42,038 bases of DNA from a virus, in IMG/VR virus record IMGVR_UViG_3300023174_009201, positions 1-42,038 of that record, one strand, 5' to 3'. The notes beneath the pieces were generated by a model that did no database searches, was not told the origin of the DNA, and saw only the letters and a list, made by a program, of their open reading frames with translations. The position numbers and the translations under genes were made by a program. Each line of letters begins with the position of its first letter. The stretch's first letter is position 1. Of the stretch, positions 15,471-23,458 are shown one piece after another.

Positions 15471-15478
15471 TATTTATT
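15471..15478 (-). promoter_or_regulatory. Late promoter box before the exported 3D-domain gene
   Basis: Reverse strand AATAAATA, overlapping the TAA stop of the phosphoribosyltransferase gene and 49 nt before ATG at 15421. The leader contains a short GCGAC/GTCGC hairpin (15430-15446) with a 7-nt loop. Confidence 0.55.
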
Positions 15479-15929
15479 CTTTTTCCCACGGAAAAACCAC
15501 CCAAGATTCGTCTAAAAGTTTTGTTCCGAAAAAATTCGGAGCATATAAACTATTAGCTCTGTAGAATAATGATATAGTTTTAATATCAACACCGGAAAAA
15601 TATTTTTCTAGTAAAAACTTAAAAGTTAGCCCCGTATCGCAAATATCATCGATCAAATATACTGTATTAAATTTTTCTAATTCAGATTTTTCTAGTGCTT
15701 GGTAAATAGTTTCTTTACCGCGCGAAGTTTTTGTATAACTTTTTACACCGACTGAAAATACTGTACTATTAGGTTTGTATTGTGATAGAAGAGTTGCAGG
15801 TATCAACCCGCCTCTAGCAATGCCAATAATAGCAATATTATTACCATCTTCTTGACTGGTTCTATTATGCAGAAGCTCTATGTTCTGCGATATTTCTTCC
15901 CACGAAACAAAAATCTTTTCAATTACCAC
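15474..15929 (-). CDS. Xanthine-guanine/hypoxanthine phosphoribosyltransferase-like enzyme
   Basis: 151 residues, the usual size of Gpt-type enzymes. IGIARGGLIPA (about 35-45) is the N-terminal beta-loop of type I phosphoribosyltransferases, VYLIDDICDTGLTF (90-103; D94, D95, T99) is the PRPP-binding loop, and the closing VVFPWE matches the purine-site end of xanthine-guanine enzymes. It would salvage a purine base with PRPP to the monophosphate. In a phage with a DpdA-like enzyme, guanine released by transglycosylation could be a substrate (inference). The GTG start lies 6 nt after a TATTAT box of a sigma70-like promoter. Confidence 0.85.
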   Translation of the reverse strand: MVIEKIFVSWEEISQNIELLHNRTSQEDGNNIAIIGIARGGLIPATLLSQYKPNSTVFSVGVKSYTKTSRGKETIYQALEKSELEKFNTVYLIDDICDTGLTFKFLLEKYFSGVDIKTISLFYRANSLYAPNFFGTKLLDESWVVFPWEKE

Positions 15930-15935
15930 GACATT

Positions 15936-15963
15936 ATAATAAAGGAAAATTTTAAATTATCAA
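15936..15963 (-). promoter_or_regulatory. Sigma70-like promoter before the phosphoribosyltransferase
   Basis: Reverse strand TTGATA at 15963-15958, 16-nt spacer, TATTAT at 15941-15936, 6-nt gap, then GTG at 15929. Predicted leaderless. Confidence 0.55.
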
Positions 15964-16142
15964 TGTTTTCTTTTTATTTTGCCAATCTCTTCAGGCACAA
16001 CAAGCCATTCATTAAGATGTTGACTGAGAGTACAGGCCGCCTTATATAGCATAGTGGCATCTTTCCCTGTGCGGCTTTTACTTTCTAAATAAAGATCAAG
16101 AACATAGTCAGCAGTAATTTTTTGCTTGACCTTGGCTGTCAT
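15960..16142 (-). CDS. Small hypothetical protein, 60 residues
   Basis: Starts MTAKVKQKITADYVLDLYLE, continues SKSRTGKDATMLYKAACTL, and ends with the basic run IGKIKRKH. All-helical, soluble and basic. Its ATG overlaps the TAA of the upstream 126-residue gene (TAATG), so it is translationally coupled and probably acts with it. No family is recognised. Confidence 0.55.
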   Translation of the reverse strand: MTAKVKQKITADYVLDLYLESKSRTGKDATMLYKAACTLSQHLNEWLVVPEEIGKIKRKH

Positions 16143-16522
16143 TACGGTAGCCCTGTACTACTAGCCTTATATTCTTTTATACCACTAAGATATTCTTTGA
16201 CAATATTATGCAATGCTGGTTCTTTAAATAACCTGTGCTCTAGCTGCTCAATATCGGATATTTTATCACTATCTGCTAAATCTAAAATCTGCTTTAACAT
16301 TTCAACTATCTTGCCTTTGATCTCCTTAATAGCCATCTTACCTTGACCAGCGATGTTTATTTTCATCTCTTCGCCTTCACCAGGTGCATACTGCTGAGTA
16401 CCGACGTAATCGGTTAAATGAGGAGGCGGAACAAAGCTATGTACGTCTTTGACGTGTTCGGTATTACCGCCAAAGCTTTCAGGGATCCAGTTGTCTATGT
16501 TTGGCTGCCAGAAATTTCCCAT
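16142..16522 (-). CDS. Hypothetical protein, 126 residues, probable late protein
   Basis: N-terminal half is Pro/Gly-rich and extended (MGNFWQPNIDNWIPESFGGN, then SFVPPPHLTDYVGTQQYAPG), and the C-terminal half is helical with charged heptads (IKEIKGKIVEMLKQILDLAD, LEHRLFKEPALHNIVKEYL). An extended arm followed by a helical domain is common in virion or scaffold proteins, but I recognise no family. A late box AATAAATA sits 9 nt before the ATG. It forms a two-gene late unit with the 60-residue gene. Confidence 0.6.
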   Translation of the reverse strand: MGNFWQPNIDNWIPESFGGNTEHVKDVHSFVPPPHLTDYVGTQQYAPGEGEEMKINIAGQGKMAIKEIKGKIVEMLKQILDLADSDKISDIEQLEHRLFKEPALHNIVKEYLSGIKEYKASSTGLP

Positions 16523-16531
16523 ACTCTATAT

Positions 16532-16539
16532 TATTTATT
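16532..16539 (-). promoter_or_regulatory. Late promoter box before the 126-residue gene
   Basis: Reverse strand AATAAATA in TTAATAAATAATA, 9 nt before ATG at 16522. Confidence 0.55.
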
Positions 16540-16552
16540 AAATTCTTTAGAC

Positions 16553-18016
16553 TTATAGACAACTTTTTGCTGTATACACTTTAAACTGCCTGTTTTTAAA
16601 TTCTTTTAAATCGTCTACGCTATTTACAAGCGGATAGCCTTTATAATTAAGGCTTGTATTTAATAATACAGGGCATCCGGTTCTATCATACCATCGTGAT
16701 AAGAGCTTATAAAAAAACAAATTAGAGTTATCAACAGTCTGCACTCTAGATGTACCGTCGACGTGAACTACCCCGGGTATATCGCAAGATGCTATACATT
16801 TTTCTGTATATTGCATGTATTTGTACTGCTCATATGTCTTCAAATCAAAAAGTCTTGCACCGTGTTGTAGTATTGCCGGGGCAAAAGGTCTGAATTGCTC
16901 TCTACCCTTATGGTCATTAACAATATTTTGTATTTTTTTTACGCGTGGATCTGCTAAAATTGATCTATTACCGAGGGCTCTTGGTCCAAACTCTGCATTA
17001 CCGTTGATAACACCCACAGCTTGTAACCTAATAATATTTTCCACAATTTCATCAACACTGTCAATCTCACATGCATTGTGACCTAAGAACATATTTTTTA
17101 AATTTATAGGTCGCTTTGTCACTGAAAGCGCAGCGCCTGTAGAAGCACCGGCGTCACCTGGATTTGGAAAGATCCAGACTTTATCTGTTAAAGCTAAAAG
17201 CTTTGAATTTGCGGTGCAGTTTAACGCACAGCCGCCCGCATAAACAATTTTCTTGTAATTTGTTTTATGTAAATGCTGTTTTAATAAGTCTAATAATATT
17301 TCTTCAAAAATTAATTGTGCGCCACGAGCCATATCAAATTTATGTGTGTTTATTTCTTCATCTGTAAATAGCTCTTTACAGCCAAACCGTAGATCGTAAA
17401 TCAAATTATTATTTCTAAAAAATAGCTCTCTAAATTTATGGTAATAGTAGTCGCTGCTACTATAACTAGCCATTCCCATTAAAATGTATTCATCATTTTG
17501 TGGTTGCAACCCTACAAGATCTGTTATAGAGGAGTAAAACAGACCTAATGAGTTTGGATAGCGCTTTGCGTAAAGCTTTTTTATGTTATTATTGTTTCTT
17601 ATATCCCATATAGATGTGGAAAGAAATTCTCCGACCGTATCAACTACAACGCCGAGCGTTTCTATCGTATCAAACGGGGCAGTAAAAAGAGATGAATATA
17701 AATGAGACAGGTGATGATCACAAAAGTATAGCCTCGAATGTAGTCCAAAACTTTGTAGATAGTTTTTTATATTATGTCTTACATATACACGGTCTATTGC
17801 TAGCTGTCGTAAAAATTTTTTGTAAGGTTTTTCGTACCAGACAATTTTATCTGGTATTCCATATTTAAGCGCGTCGGCAATCAATTTATTATTGAGATGC
17901 TTGTCGTTTTTTTGTCTTGAATATCTTTCTGCAGACGAGGCGAAGACAAGATTATTATTTTGTATAACGGAAATTGCAGCGTCATGAAATAAAGCGGAAA
18001 TACCCCAGATAGTCAT
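16553..18016 (-). CDS. NodU/CmcH-family carbamoyltransferase
   Basis: 487 residues. The start at 18016 gives MTIWGISALFHDAAISVI, the canonical family N-terminus; the frame extends to 18073 but those codons do not match the family. CDHHLSHLYSS supplies metal-binding histidines of the Kae1-like domain, and the C-terminal YrdC-like-associated block is intact: FGPRALGNRSILADPR, REQFRPFAPAIL, HVDGTSRVQTV and CPVLLNTSLN. These enzymes move a carbamoyl group from carbamoyl phosphate, through carbamoyl-AMP, to a hydroxyl of a sugar or small molecule. It is somewhat short for the family (about 550-600). It opens the glycan cassette and is divergent from the GT8 gene. Confidence 0.9.
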   Translation of the reverse strand: MTIWGISALFHDAAISVIQNNNLVFASSAERYSRQKNDKHLNNKLIADALKYGIPDKIVWYEKPYKKFLRQLAIDRVYVRHNIKNYLQSFGLHSRLYFCDHHLSHLYSSLFTAPFDTIETLGVVVDTVGEFLSTSIWDIRNNNNIKKLYAKRYPNSLGLFYSSITDLVGLQPQNDEYILMGMASYSSSDYYYHKFRELFFRNNNLIYDLRFGCKELFTDEEINTHKFDMARGAQLIFEEILLDLLKQHLHKTNYKKIVYAGGCALNCTANSKLLALTDKVWIFPNPGDAGASTGAALSVTKRPINLKNMFLGHNACEIDSVDEIVENIIRLQAVGVINGNAEFGPRALGNRSILADPRVKKIQNIVNDHKGREQFRPFAPAILQHGARLFDLKTYEQYKYMQYTEKCIASCDIPGVVHVDGTSRVQTVDNSNLFFYKLLSRWYDRTGCPVLLNTSLNYKGYPLVNSVDDLKEFKNRQFKVYTAKSCL

Positions 18017-18063
18017 ATACCTTATTATCTTATCGATATAACCTTGAATGATCAATTTTTTTT

Positions 18064-18071
18064 TATAAATC
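18064..18071 (+). promoter_or_regulatory. Late-type box before the first GT8 gene
   Basis: TATAAATC, gap ATAT, then ATG at 18076. One mismatch from consensus, with the same ATAT-start spacing as at 2170 and 12077. It lies in the 59-nt gap between divergent genes. A TTGAAT upstream does not give a normal spacer to a -10 box. Confidence 0.45.
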
Positions 18072-18075
18072 ATAT

Positions 18076-18849
18076 ATGACTAATACTGCTTTATTGCTTA
18101 GTTTAAATGACGAGTTTGTACCGTACGCCAAAATATTTTTGCATAGCTTGTTAAAAAATAATCCTACTTTTTCACAAGATGTAATACTTTTAGCAGATTC
18201 GACTTTATCTAATGATGGTATACAGGAACTTAAAGCGGTGTATTCTAATCTAAAGAAAATATACGTTCAAGTTGACGATTATAAAAACTGTAAACAGCTT
18301 ACAAAAAAGTGGAAAGTTAATCTTCTGTACAGGTTTGATATCTTTGAGCTAGGTAATCTTGGTTATGATAAAATTATCCTAGTAGATGCCGATATGATCG
18401 TTACTGGTAAAATTGACAGTTTACTTGAACAAAATGTTTTATTTGGTGCATGTAGAAAAAACCCTTTAAAAGATAAAGATATTTTTAATTGTGGATTGAT
18501 GGTGTTTTCGAAAGACATTTTAAAAAGAGCACACAAAAATGAACTTATTAAATTAGCATGCGGTGATGAATGGGAGAGTGATCAACCTTTATTCAATCAA
18601 TACATGAAGCAATACGTTACGTTTCTGCCGCAGAAGTACAATGTGACCTCTGAGGTATTAACCGAGGAGCTAGCAAAAGAAGGTGTTATCTTTCATTTTG
18701 CTGGTCAAACTAAACCATACGGTTTAAAGAAAAAGGTTGAAAATAGTTTTAATAAAGATTTTATTAAAGAAAAAGGTATAACACTATTATCTTCAGTGTT
18801 TTATAAACTAAAAATTTTTGAAAGAGAATTAAATAAGTTGTATGTGTAG
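18076..18849 (+). CDS. GT8-family glycosyltransferase
   Basis: 257 residues. KIILVDADMIVTG (D104-x-D106) is the metal and nucleotide-sugar binding DxD motif, IFNCGLMVFSKDIL is the acceptor-site segment of GT8 enzymes, and FHFAGQTKPYG is the late HxxGxxKPW motif. This is a retaining transferase of the LgtC/glycogenin type, cytoplasmic, with no membrane segment. It overlaps the asparagine-synthase-like gene by 8 nt, so the two form a plus-strand operon inside an otherwise minus-strand cassette. Acceptor unknown: host LPS precursor or a virion protein are both possible. Confidence 0.85.
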   Translation: MTNTALLLSLNDEFVPYAKIFLHSLLKNNPTFSQDVILLADSTLSNDGIQELKAVYSNLKKIYVQVDDYKNCKQLTKKWKVNLLYRFDIFELGNLGYDKIILVDADMIVTGKIDSLLEQNVLFGACRKNPLKDKDIFNCGLMVFSKDILKRAHKNELIKLACGDEWESDQPLFNQYMKQYVTFLPQKYNVTSEVLTEELAKEGVIFHFAGQTKPYGLKKKVENSFNKDFIKEKGITLLSSVFYKLKIFERELNKLYV

Positions 18850-20110
18850 TTTTTTGTATACAACAAAAAACCTTTCAGATAAAGAAATAGAAGCATCAAA
18901 TCGGCTACTTAAATACAGGGGACCTGATAATACAAATATTCTGAAAGATGGCTCCGGCACTTTAGTACATAATAGACTAAAAATTGAGGGGGATTGTGTA
19001 CAGCCTTATAGGAAAGATGATATTATAGTTGTATTCAATGGTGAAATATACAATTATATTGAAAATGAAGCAGCTTTTATTATTGATTGCTATAAAAAAT
19101 ACGGTGATCGGTATGCGAGCTATCTTGATGGTGAGTTTGCAATAGTTTTGCTGGATCTTGCTTCAAGAAAAATACTAATTAGCGCCGATACATTTAAAAC
19201 TAAACCTATTTGGGTGTCAACGCACAATGGGATTCATGCGTCTACATACAAAAGCGCGTTGATTAGTATTGGATGTGCTGATATTACTCCTTTGAAACCT
19301 AATACAACATTAGTATATACCGAAGATAATTGTAATTTTGTAGAGGTAACTTCTTTTGATTTAAAACAATATAAAGACAACTATAACGACTTTCTTGCAG
19401 CTCTTGACGAGGCAATAATAAAGAGAACTAAGTCAGCGGTAGATATTTTTATAGGGCTTAGCAGCGGCTATGATAGTGGGTGTATTGCTGCAAAGCTGAT
19501 AAATTTGAATAGGACATTTTCAGCATACGCAATAAGCAATAAGGAAAATAAAATCATACTAGATCAAAGAAAAAAATTACTTAACAACTATGAAGATATT
19601 AATTATAATGGATCTCATGGCGCGCTAGCATCTTTTTTTCTAAAAAAATACTGTGAGTCTTCTGAAAATACAGAATATAATTACCAGCGAGACATTTCCG
19701 CAAAACCATTAATGTATATTGCTCATAAAGCAAAATTAAATAATTGTAAGGTGTTTATTTCTGGTACAGGTAGTGATGAAATTTATGGTGATTATTTTAT
19801 TTCGAAAAAATATGAGGAGGATAAGAATACTTGCTTTCAAGGTAGATTCCCGGACGATTTAACACAAATTTTTCCATGGAATAACTTTTTTAACGGTACT
19901 ATGAGAAAGTATCTAACAAAAGACGAATATATTATCGGGAGTCTAGGTATAGAAGCTAGGTATCCATTTCTCGACAAAGCACTGGTTCAAGAGTTTTTAT
20001 GGTTATTACCAAATTTAAAAAATTTATGCTATAAAGCACCTTTACAACAATTTCTAGAAGAGAGCAGCTTTCCTTATTGCAAAGATGAGAAGCTTGGTTT
20101 TAATATTTAA
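18842..20110 (+). CDS. Asparagine-synthase-like glutamine-dependent amidotransferase
   Basis: 422 residues, shorter than AsnB (about 550-600). The N-terminal Cys2 nucleophile is present (MCSFLYTT), followed by YRGPDNT, VFNGEIYNY and YLDGEFAIVL, all class II glutaminase landmarks. The synthetase domain has the PP-loop as GLSSGYDSG, then ISGTGSDEIYGDY and IEARYPFLDKALV. It should take ammonia from glutamine, adenylate a carboxylate and form an amide. In glycan clusters such enzymes amidate uronic acids or other carboxylates, and related enzymes close beta-lactams; the substrate here is unknown. Its stop shares TTAA with that of the convergent fucosyltransferase-like gene. Confidence 0.88.
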   Translation: MCSFLYTTKNLSDKEIEASNRLLKYRGPDNTNILKDGSGTLVHNRLKIEGDCVQPYRKDDIIVVFNGEIYNYIENEAAFIIDCYKKYGDRYASYLDGEFAIVLLDLASRKILISADTFKTKPIWVSTHNGIHASTYKSALISIGCADITPLKPNTTLVYTEDNCNFVEVTSFDLKQYKDNYNDFLAALDEAIIKRTKSAVDIFIGLSSGYDSGCIAAKLINLNRTFSAYAISNKENKIILDQRKKLLNNYEDINYNGSHGALASFFLKKYCESSENTEYNYQRDISAKPLMYIAHKAKLNNCKVFISGTGSDEIYGDYFISKKYEEDKNTCFQGRFPDDLTQIFPWNNFFNGTMRKYLTKDEYIIGSLGIEARYPFLDKALVQEFLWLLPNLKNLCYKAPLQQFLEESSFPYCKDEKLGFNI

Positions 20111-21006
20111 ATCTTTTCAATAAAAATATTTTGCAAAGTAAGTTCATATTTTAATTCATTATTTTTATAGGACGTAATTGTTTTCACTGGTAAACCAATA
20201 AAGTTAGATCCTTTATCGTTTTTAATAAAAATATTATCAATCATATCAGTTTTAATATCATACAGTAATGATAGTTCGCGCGAAAAGTTTGAAATACCAT
20301 TATTATAAATAATTTCGCTATCTTTTAAAATAAAAAAATCTAGCAATGTATCTCTGGCGCGTATAATGTTAAAGTCAGTATATGGTACAGGTTTGGTTCT
20401 TATATCAATAAATCCGTATTTTTTTGATAAAAGTCTTTTTATATAAAAAGAGTCTGAAAAAATTACAATCTTTTTGCTTGTTTTGCTGGCAAATTTTTCT
20501 ATAACTTCAAATAAATTTCCTAAATTTTTAGGCTCTCCATAAAATGGATTATTTGCAATTGAGTCACCGACACGAAGATGGAGCGAGACATAATTATCAA
20601 GCCTATATTTGTTTTTTATATTCTGAATATTATTTTGCAAAAGAATAGAAGGTGTAAATAATTTTTTTAGTTTATTTTTATAGACTCCAGTTCCAATAGT
20701 TAAGTTGGATATATTTAAATTTGCACCATTTGTCGATATAAATTTTTTTTCTTTTGAAGCTAGAATATACGGTACTAACATTTTCTCGTATTCAAGAAAA
20801 AATGGAACTATATTATATATCTTACAGGGTACAGTATCAAGCCACTCTACAAAAGGATGATTGTATATAATAAAGTCTAAATCAATCGCAATATTATTCC
20901 TCTTTCTCAAAGTATCAACTAATCTGTCTAATGTTCTGCTACCCTTAATAAAATCACCTAACCCCATAGGTATTTTACTAGTAAGCACTTGTGTTATACG
21001 CTTCAT
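20107..21006 (-). CDS. Fucosyltransferase-like GT-B enzyme (GT11/GT23/O-FucT fold)
   Basis: 299 residues. An N-terminal glycine turn (MGLGDFIKGSRT), then YVSLHLRVGDS (H143-x-R145-x-x-D148), the HxRxxD motif of GDP-fucose transferases, then IVIFSDSFYIKRLL, ARDTLLDFFILKDSE and IIYNNGISNFSREL, the usual SD and S-x-F acceptor-domain motifs. Identity is by motif order, not by close resemblance. It is the last gene of the seven-gene minus operon that begins at 25882, one nt after the GT8 gene. The donor could be another GDP sugar. Confidence 0.7.
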   Translation of the reverse strand: MKRITQVLTSKIPMGLGDFIKGSRTLDRLVDTLRKRNNIAIDLDFIIYNHPFVEWLDTVPCKIYNIVPFFLEYEKMLVPYILASKEKKFISTNGANLNISNLTIGTGVYKNKLKKLFTPSILLQNNIQNIKNKYRLDNYVSLHLRVGDSIANNPFYGEPKNLGNLFEVIEKFASKTSKKIVIFSDSFYIKRLLSKKYGFIDIRTKPVPYTDFNIIRARDTLLDFFILKDSEIIYNNGISNFSRELSLLYDIKTDMIDNIFIKNDKGSNFIGLPVKTITSYKNNELKYELTLQNIFIEKI

Positions 21007-21007
21007 G

Positions 21008-21850
21008 TCACACTAATCCAGGGTAATCCCGACTCAACAAATTAAATTTGCTGTTAGCAAATTTTACTAATTTTTTTTCGAGAATATTAGCACGCACTCT
21101 TGTATTGATTAATGTTAAGGCTTCATTGATATACTTGTCTAAACGGTTATTAGTCCACGGCTTGTGTTCTCCAATAAAATGTAAATTATACATTTCTTTC
21201 AAGGTATTAGTATCACATTCATCAATACAAAAATTATATTTTTTTTCGATAAAAGTTACATGTGGTTCAAAATATCTGTTTAATATCGGCTCATTACCAA
21301 CCCATTTTCTTGAAATGACCCTTGTATCTCGTGAATCTCTCGGCGCAAGTTGACGTGCACACTCTATTAAATCTGTTTTAACCTGTGCATTAAGAAACTT
21401 TTTACCTATAAACATTAGTCCGCCGTTAAAATATTTTTTTCCCCTAAATTGCATCCCTCTTTCTAAAGGTCTTTGAACCGCCGCAAAATCAGCTTTACAA
21501 TTAACAACATAATTCATATTTTGTTGAAAAATAATATCGCTATCAAAAAACAATATATTATCAAATTCACATAGATTGAATATTTCAAATCTATAGCTGC
21601 AATTATATTTCCATGATCTATTGATTTTATCAAAAGCTATATCTAGATAATCTGCAGTCGGTATCTGTCTAAAGCTTATATCGGGGTAAAGTATTTTAAG
21701 TTTTTGCTTATTCTCAGGAGATAGCTGTCCCCAGTCCATAATTATCACAGGATAATTGAAGTCTGGTGTTGATTTAAGAAGTGTGTAAAGCGATAGCGCA
21801 CCGCCTATATAATATCTATCATCTAATAGCGTAACGAACGCCGTTTTCAT
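21008..21850 (-). CDS. GT8-like glycosyltransferase
   Basis: 280 residues. MKTAFVTLLDDRYYIGGALSL is the GT8 N-terminus, NILFFDSDIIF carries DxD (D103, D105), KKYFNGGLMFIGKKFL is the acceptor loop, and LHFIGEHKPW the terminal HxxGxxKPW motif. The C-terminal 40 residues are basic and amphipathic (ILEKKLVKFANSKFN), perhaps for membrane contact. Start ATG overlaps the stop of the GT32-like gene as TAATG. It is a second GT8 in the cassette but only distantly similar to the one at 18076. Confidence 0.85.
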   Translation of the reverse strand: MKTAFVTLLDDRYYIGGALSLYTLLKSTPDFNYPVIIMDWGQLSPENKQKLKILYPDISFRQIPTADYLDIAFDKINRSWKYNCSYRFEIFNLCEFDNILFFDSDIIFQQNMNYVVNCKADFAAVQRPLERGMQFRGKKYFNGGLMFIGKKFLNAQVKTDLIECARQLAPRDSRDTRVISRKWVGNEPILNRYFEPHVTFIEKKYNFCIDECDTNTLKEMYNLHFIGEHKPWTNNRLDKYINEALTLINTRVRANILEKKLVKFANSKFNLLSRDYPGLV

Positions 21851-22590
21851 TAGATTAGTTTATGCTTTTTTAGTAAATTAAAATATAATGTTGTTGGGAC
21901 CGGTGTATCAAAATTTCGCTTAACGGTCCAGTCCCATTTTCCCGTGCTTAGTGCCTCATGGCACCAATGTATCGCATACCGTGGTAATGTAGTATTAAGA
22001 AATGTACCTGGTTTAATAAGCTTCTTAATTTCAAACATACTATCCATTCCGAACCATTCTGGAGGTGCAATATAATGATCCAATTTTTCCTCGGCAACTA
22101 TTTCGCCTAGAATGACAACTGGTAATACCCATTCATCATTATCCTTGCTAATACTCTCTTCTGTTTTTTCAATGCATTTTTTTAGAAATAGACTATCGCT
22201 AGGAGCTTTTAAAACATTACCAACTGCTTTAGCTATACGGTGAGGTCTGAACATATATTCCTGTTTATCAAGATTAGAGAAATTTTGTAAACATGTAACA
22301 TCCATATCGCAATACCAGCCTCCTGTTTTTCGAAGTAGATAATACCGAAAAATATCAGAAAATCCTCCGTAGCTGCCTTTTCTACAATCACCTTTGCCTG
22401 TATAAGCAAATATTTTATCAGCAGGTAGTATTTCTCGAGCATCCTTAACAATAACACCAGACGGTATATTACTACAGTTGAGATCATAAACCCAGAGAAC
22501 AGGCTGGTGATCATTATCAATAAAAGATTTAAGTGTTAGCTGCTCTAGTAGTCCTAGAGTAGGCCCAATCCATAGAAAATTAATATTCAT
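21850..22590 (-). CDS. GT32-like glycosyltransferase with SDxxR and DxD motifs
   Basis: 246 residues from MNINFLWIG at 22590; an in-frame ATG two codons earlier (22596) is equally possible, while the frame up to 22665 runs into the upstream gene. SDIFRYYLLRKTGGWYCDMDV (78-98) is the hallmark of Och1/TcdA-type GT32 transferases, with D95-x-D97 binding metal and UDP- or GDP-sugar. RYAIHWCHEALSTGKW near the end is the late HxxxxSW-like element. It overlaps the upstream unknown gene by 11 nt. Acceptor unknown. Confidence 0.85.
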   Translation of the reverse strand: MNINFLWIGPTLGLLEQLTLKSFIDNDHQPVLWVYDLNCSNIPSGVIVKDAREILPADKIFAYTGKGDCRKGSYGGFSDIFRYYLLRKTGGWYCDMDVTCLQNFSNLDKQEYMFRPHRIAKAVGNVLKAPSDSLFLKKCIEKTEESISKDNDEWVLPVVILGEIVAEEKLDHYIAPPEWFGMDSMFEIKKLIKPGTFLNTTLPRYAIHWCHEALSTGKWDWTVKRNFDTPVPTTLYFNLLKKHKLI

Positions 22591-23455
22591 ACACATACCA
22601 TGGTTGTGGCTGGAGAATTGCCGGCCAAAATGCAATAACCTCTTTAACAGTTTTGCATTTATCAATCGTGCTCTTTTTTATATTCATTAACATAAAATTA
22701 TATTCTTCAAATTGATTTAAATGATCTGCTGTATAGCTATTTTCTAATAGCATATTATTTTTTATACTATTTATACGCTGCTGTTCTAACGTTTTTTCAT
22801 ACTGTATTAAATTAAACCACTGGTTTTTAACGGCGTTAATTATCTCTGGGTTACTGCATTCTAAAATACTATTTGTAGATATACCGATTTCAGTTAAAGC
22901 AGGTATTATTCCGACACCTTTTTCGCCTAACAGGTGATAAGTATCAACAATATTGGTTTTAATTGCATCTAATAGCTTATCTGCACTTGAAAAATTTGGT
23001 TGATCCGGATAAAACATAAGAAGTGCCAAGTCCTTACGATTTGCTCTATTCTCTAAATTAAATCTATCTAAAAATGTTATACACCTCTCTACAAATTCGG
23101 CTTTTCTCATTTTAATAGTATCTGTAATGTTAAGCTTATATTCATTACTTGTTTTTAAAAACTTTTGGCCAAAAGTTTTTTGCATAAAAGAGTTTGGTTT
23201 AAAGTCTTCAGACCGAATACCGGCTGGTAAATTAATGCAATCATACCCGTGAAGTGTGAGACCTTCAACATAGAATGGCAGATCTCTAAGAATATCAATA
23301 TACTTAGTTATTACATTAGTTTTAAATCCTAGCTCTTTGTAGAATGACGTTTCACATGTTAATGTATAGAATACTTTCTCATCTTTGGTACCGAAAATAA
23401 CCTGCAAGAGAACACCGTGTTCTAAAAGCATTTTTATAGAATCATGTACAATCAT
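22580..23455 (-). CDS. Unknown protein A, paralogue of the 28403-29293 gene
   Basis: 291 residues, no membrane segment. The body is mixed alpha/beta (MIVHDSIKMLLEHGVLLQVI, then INLPAGIRSEDFKPNSFMQK). A helical C-terminal half (NPEIINAVKNQWFNLIQ) ends in CKTVKEVIAFWPAILQPQPW. The 296-residue protein at 28403 has the matching NEDVMLKLRPKWLSLIN and the ending CKTPRELFLYWPEILEPGP. No catalytic motif is evident. The terminal helix with WPxxxxxxP recalls the ends of some phage hypothetical proteins, possibly the Nmad5 type, but I cannot confirm this. It sits between the dehydratase and the GT32 gene, so a role in the cassette is likely. Confidence 0.6.
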   Translation of the reverse strand: MIVHDSIKMLLEHGVLLQVIFGTKDEKVFYTLTCETSFYKELGFKTNVITKYIDILRDLPFYVEGLTLHGYDCINLPAGIRSEDFKPNSFMQKTFGQKFLKTSNEYKLNITDTIKMRKAEFVERCITFLDRFNLENRANRKDLALLMFYPDQPNFSSADKLLDAIKTNIVDTYHLLGEKGVGIIPALTEIGISTNSILECSNPEIINAVKNQWFNLIQYEKTLEQQRINSIKNNMLLENSYTADHLNQFEEYNFMLMNIKKSTIDKCKTVKEVIAFWPAILQPQPWYVYEY

Positions 23456-23458
23456 TTT

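Noticed and set aside
18017-18073. N-terminal extension of the carbamoyltransferase to 18073
   Set aside because: The family begins at the ILGISAxxHD-like segment at 18016; the added residues are basic and non-conserved and overlap the divergent promoter region.
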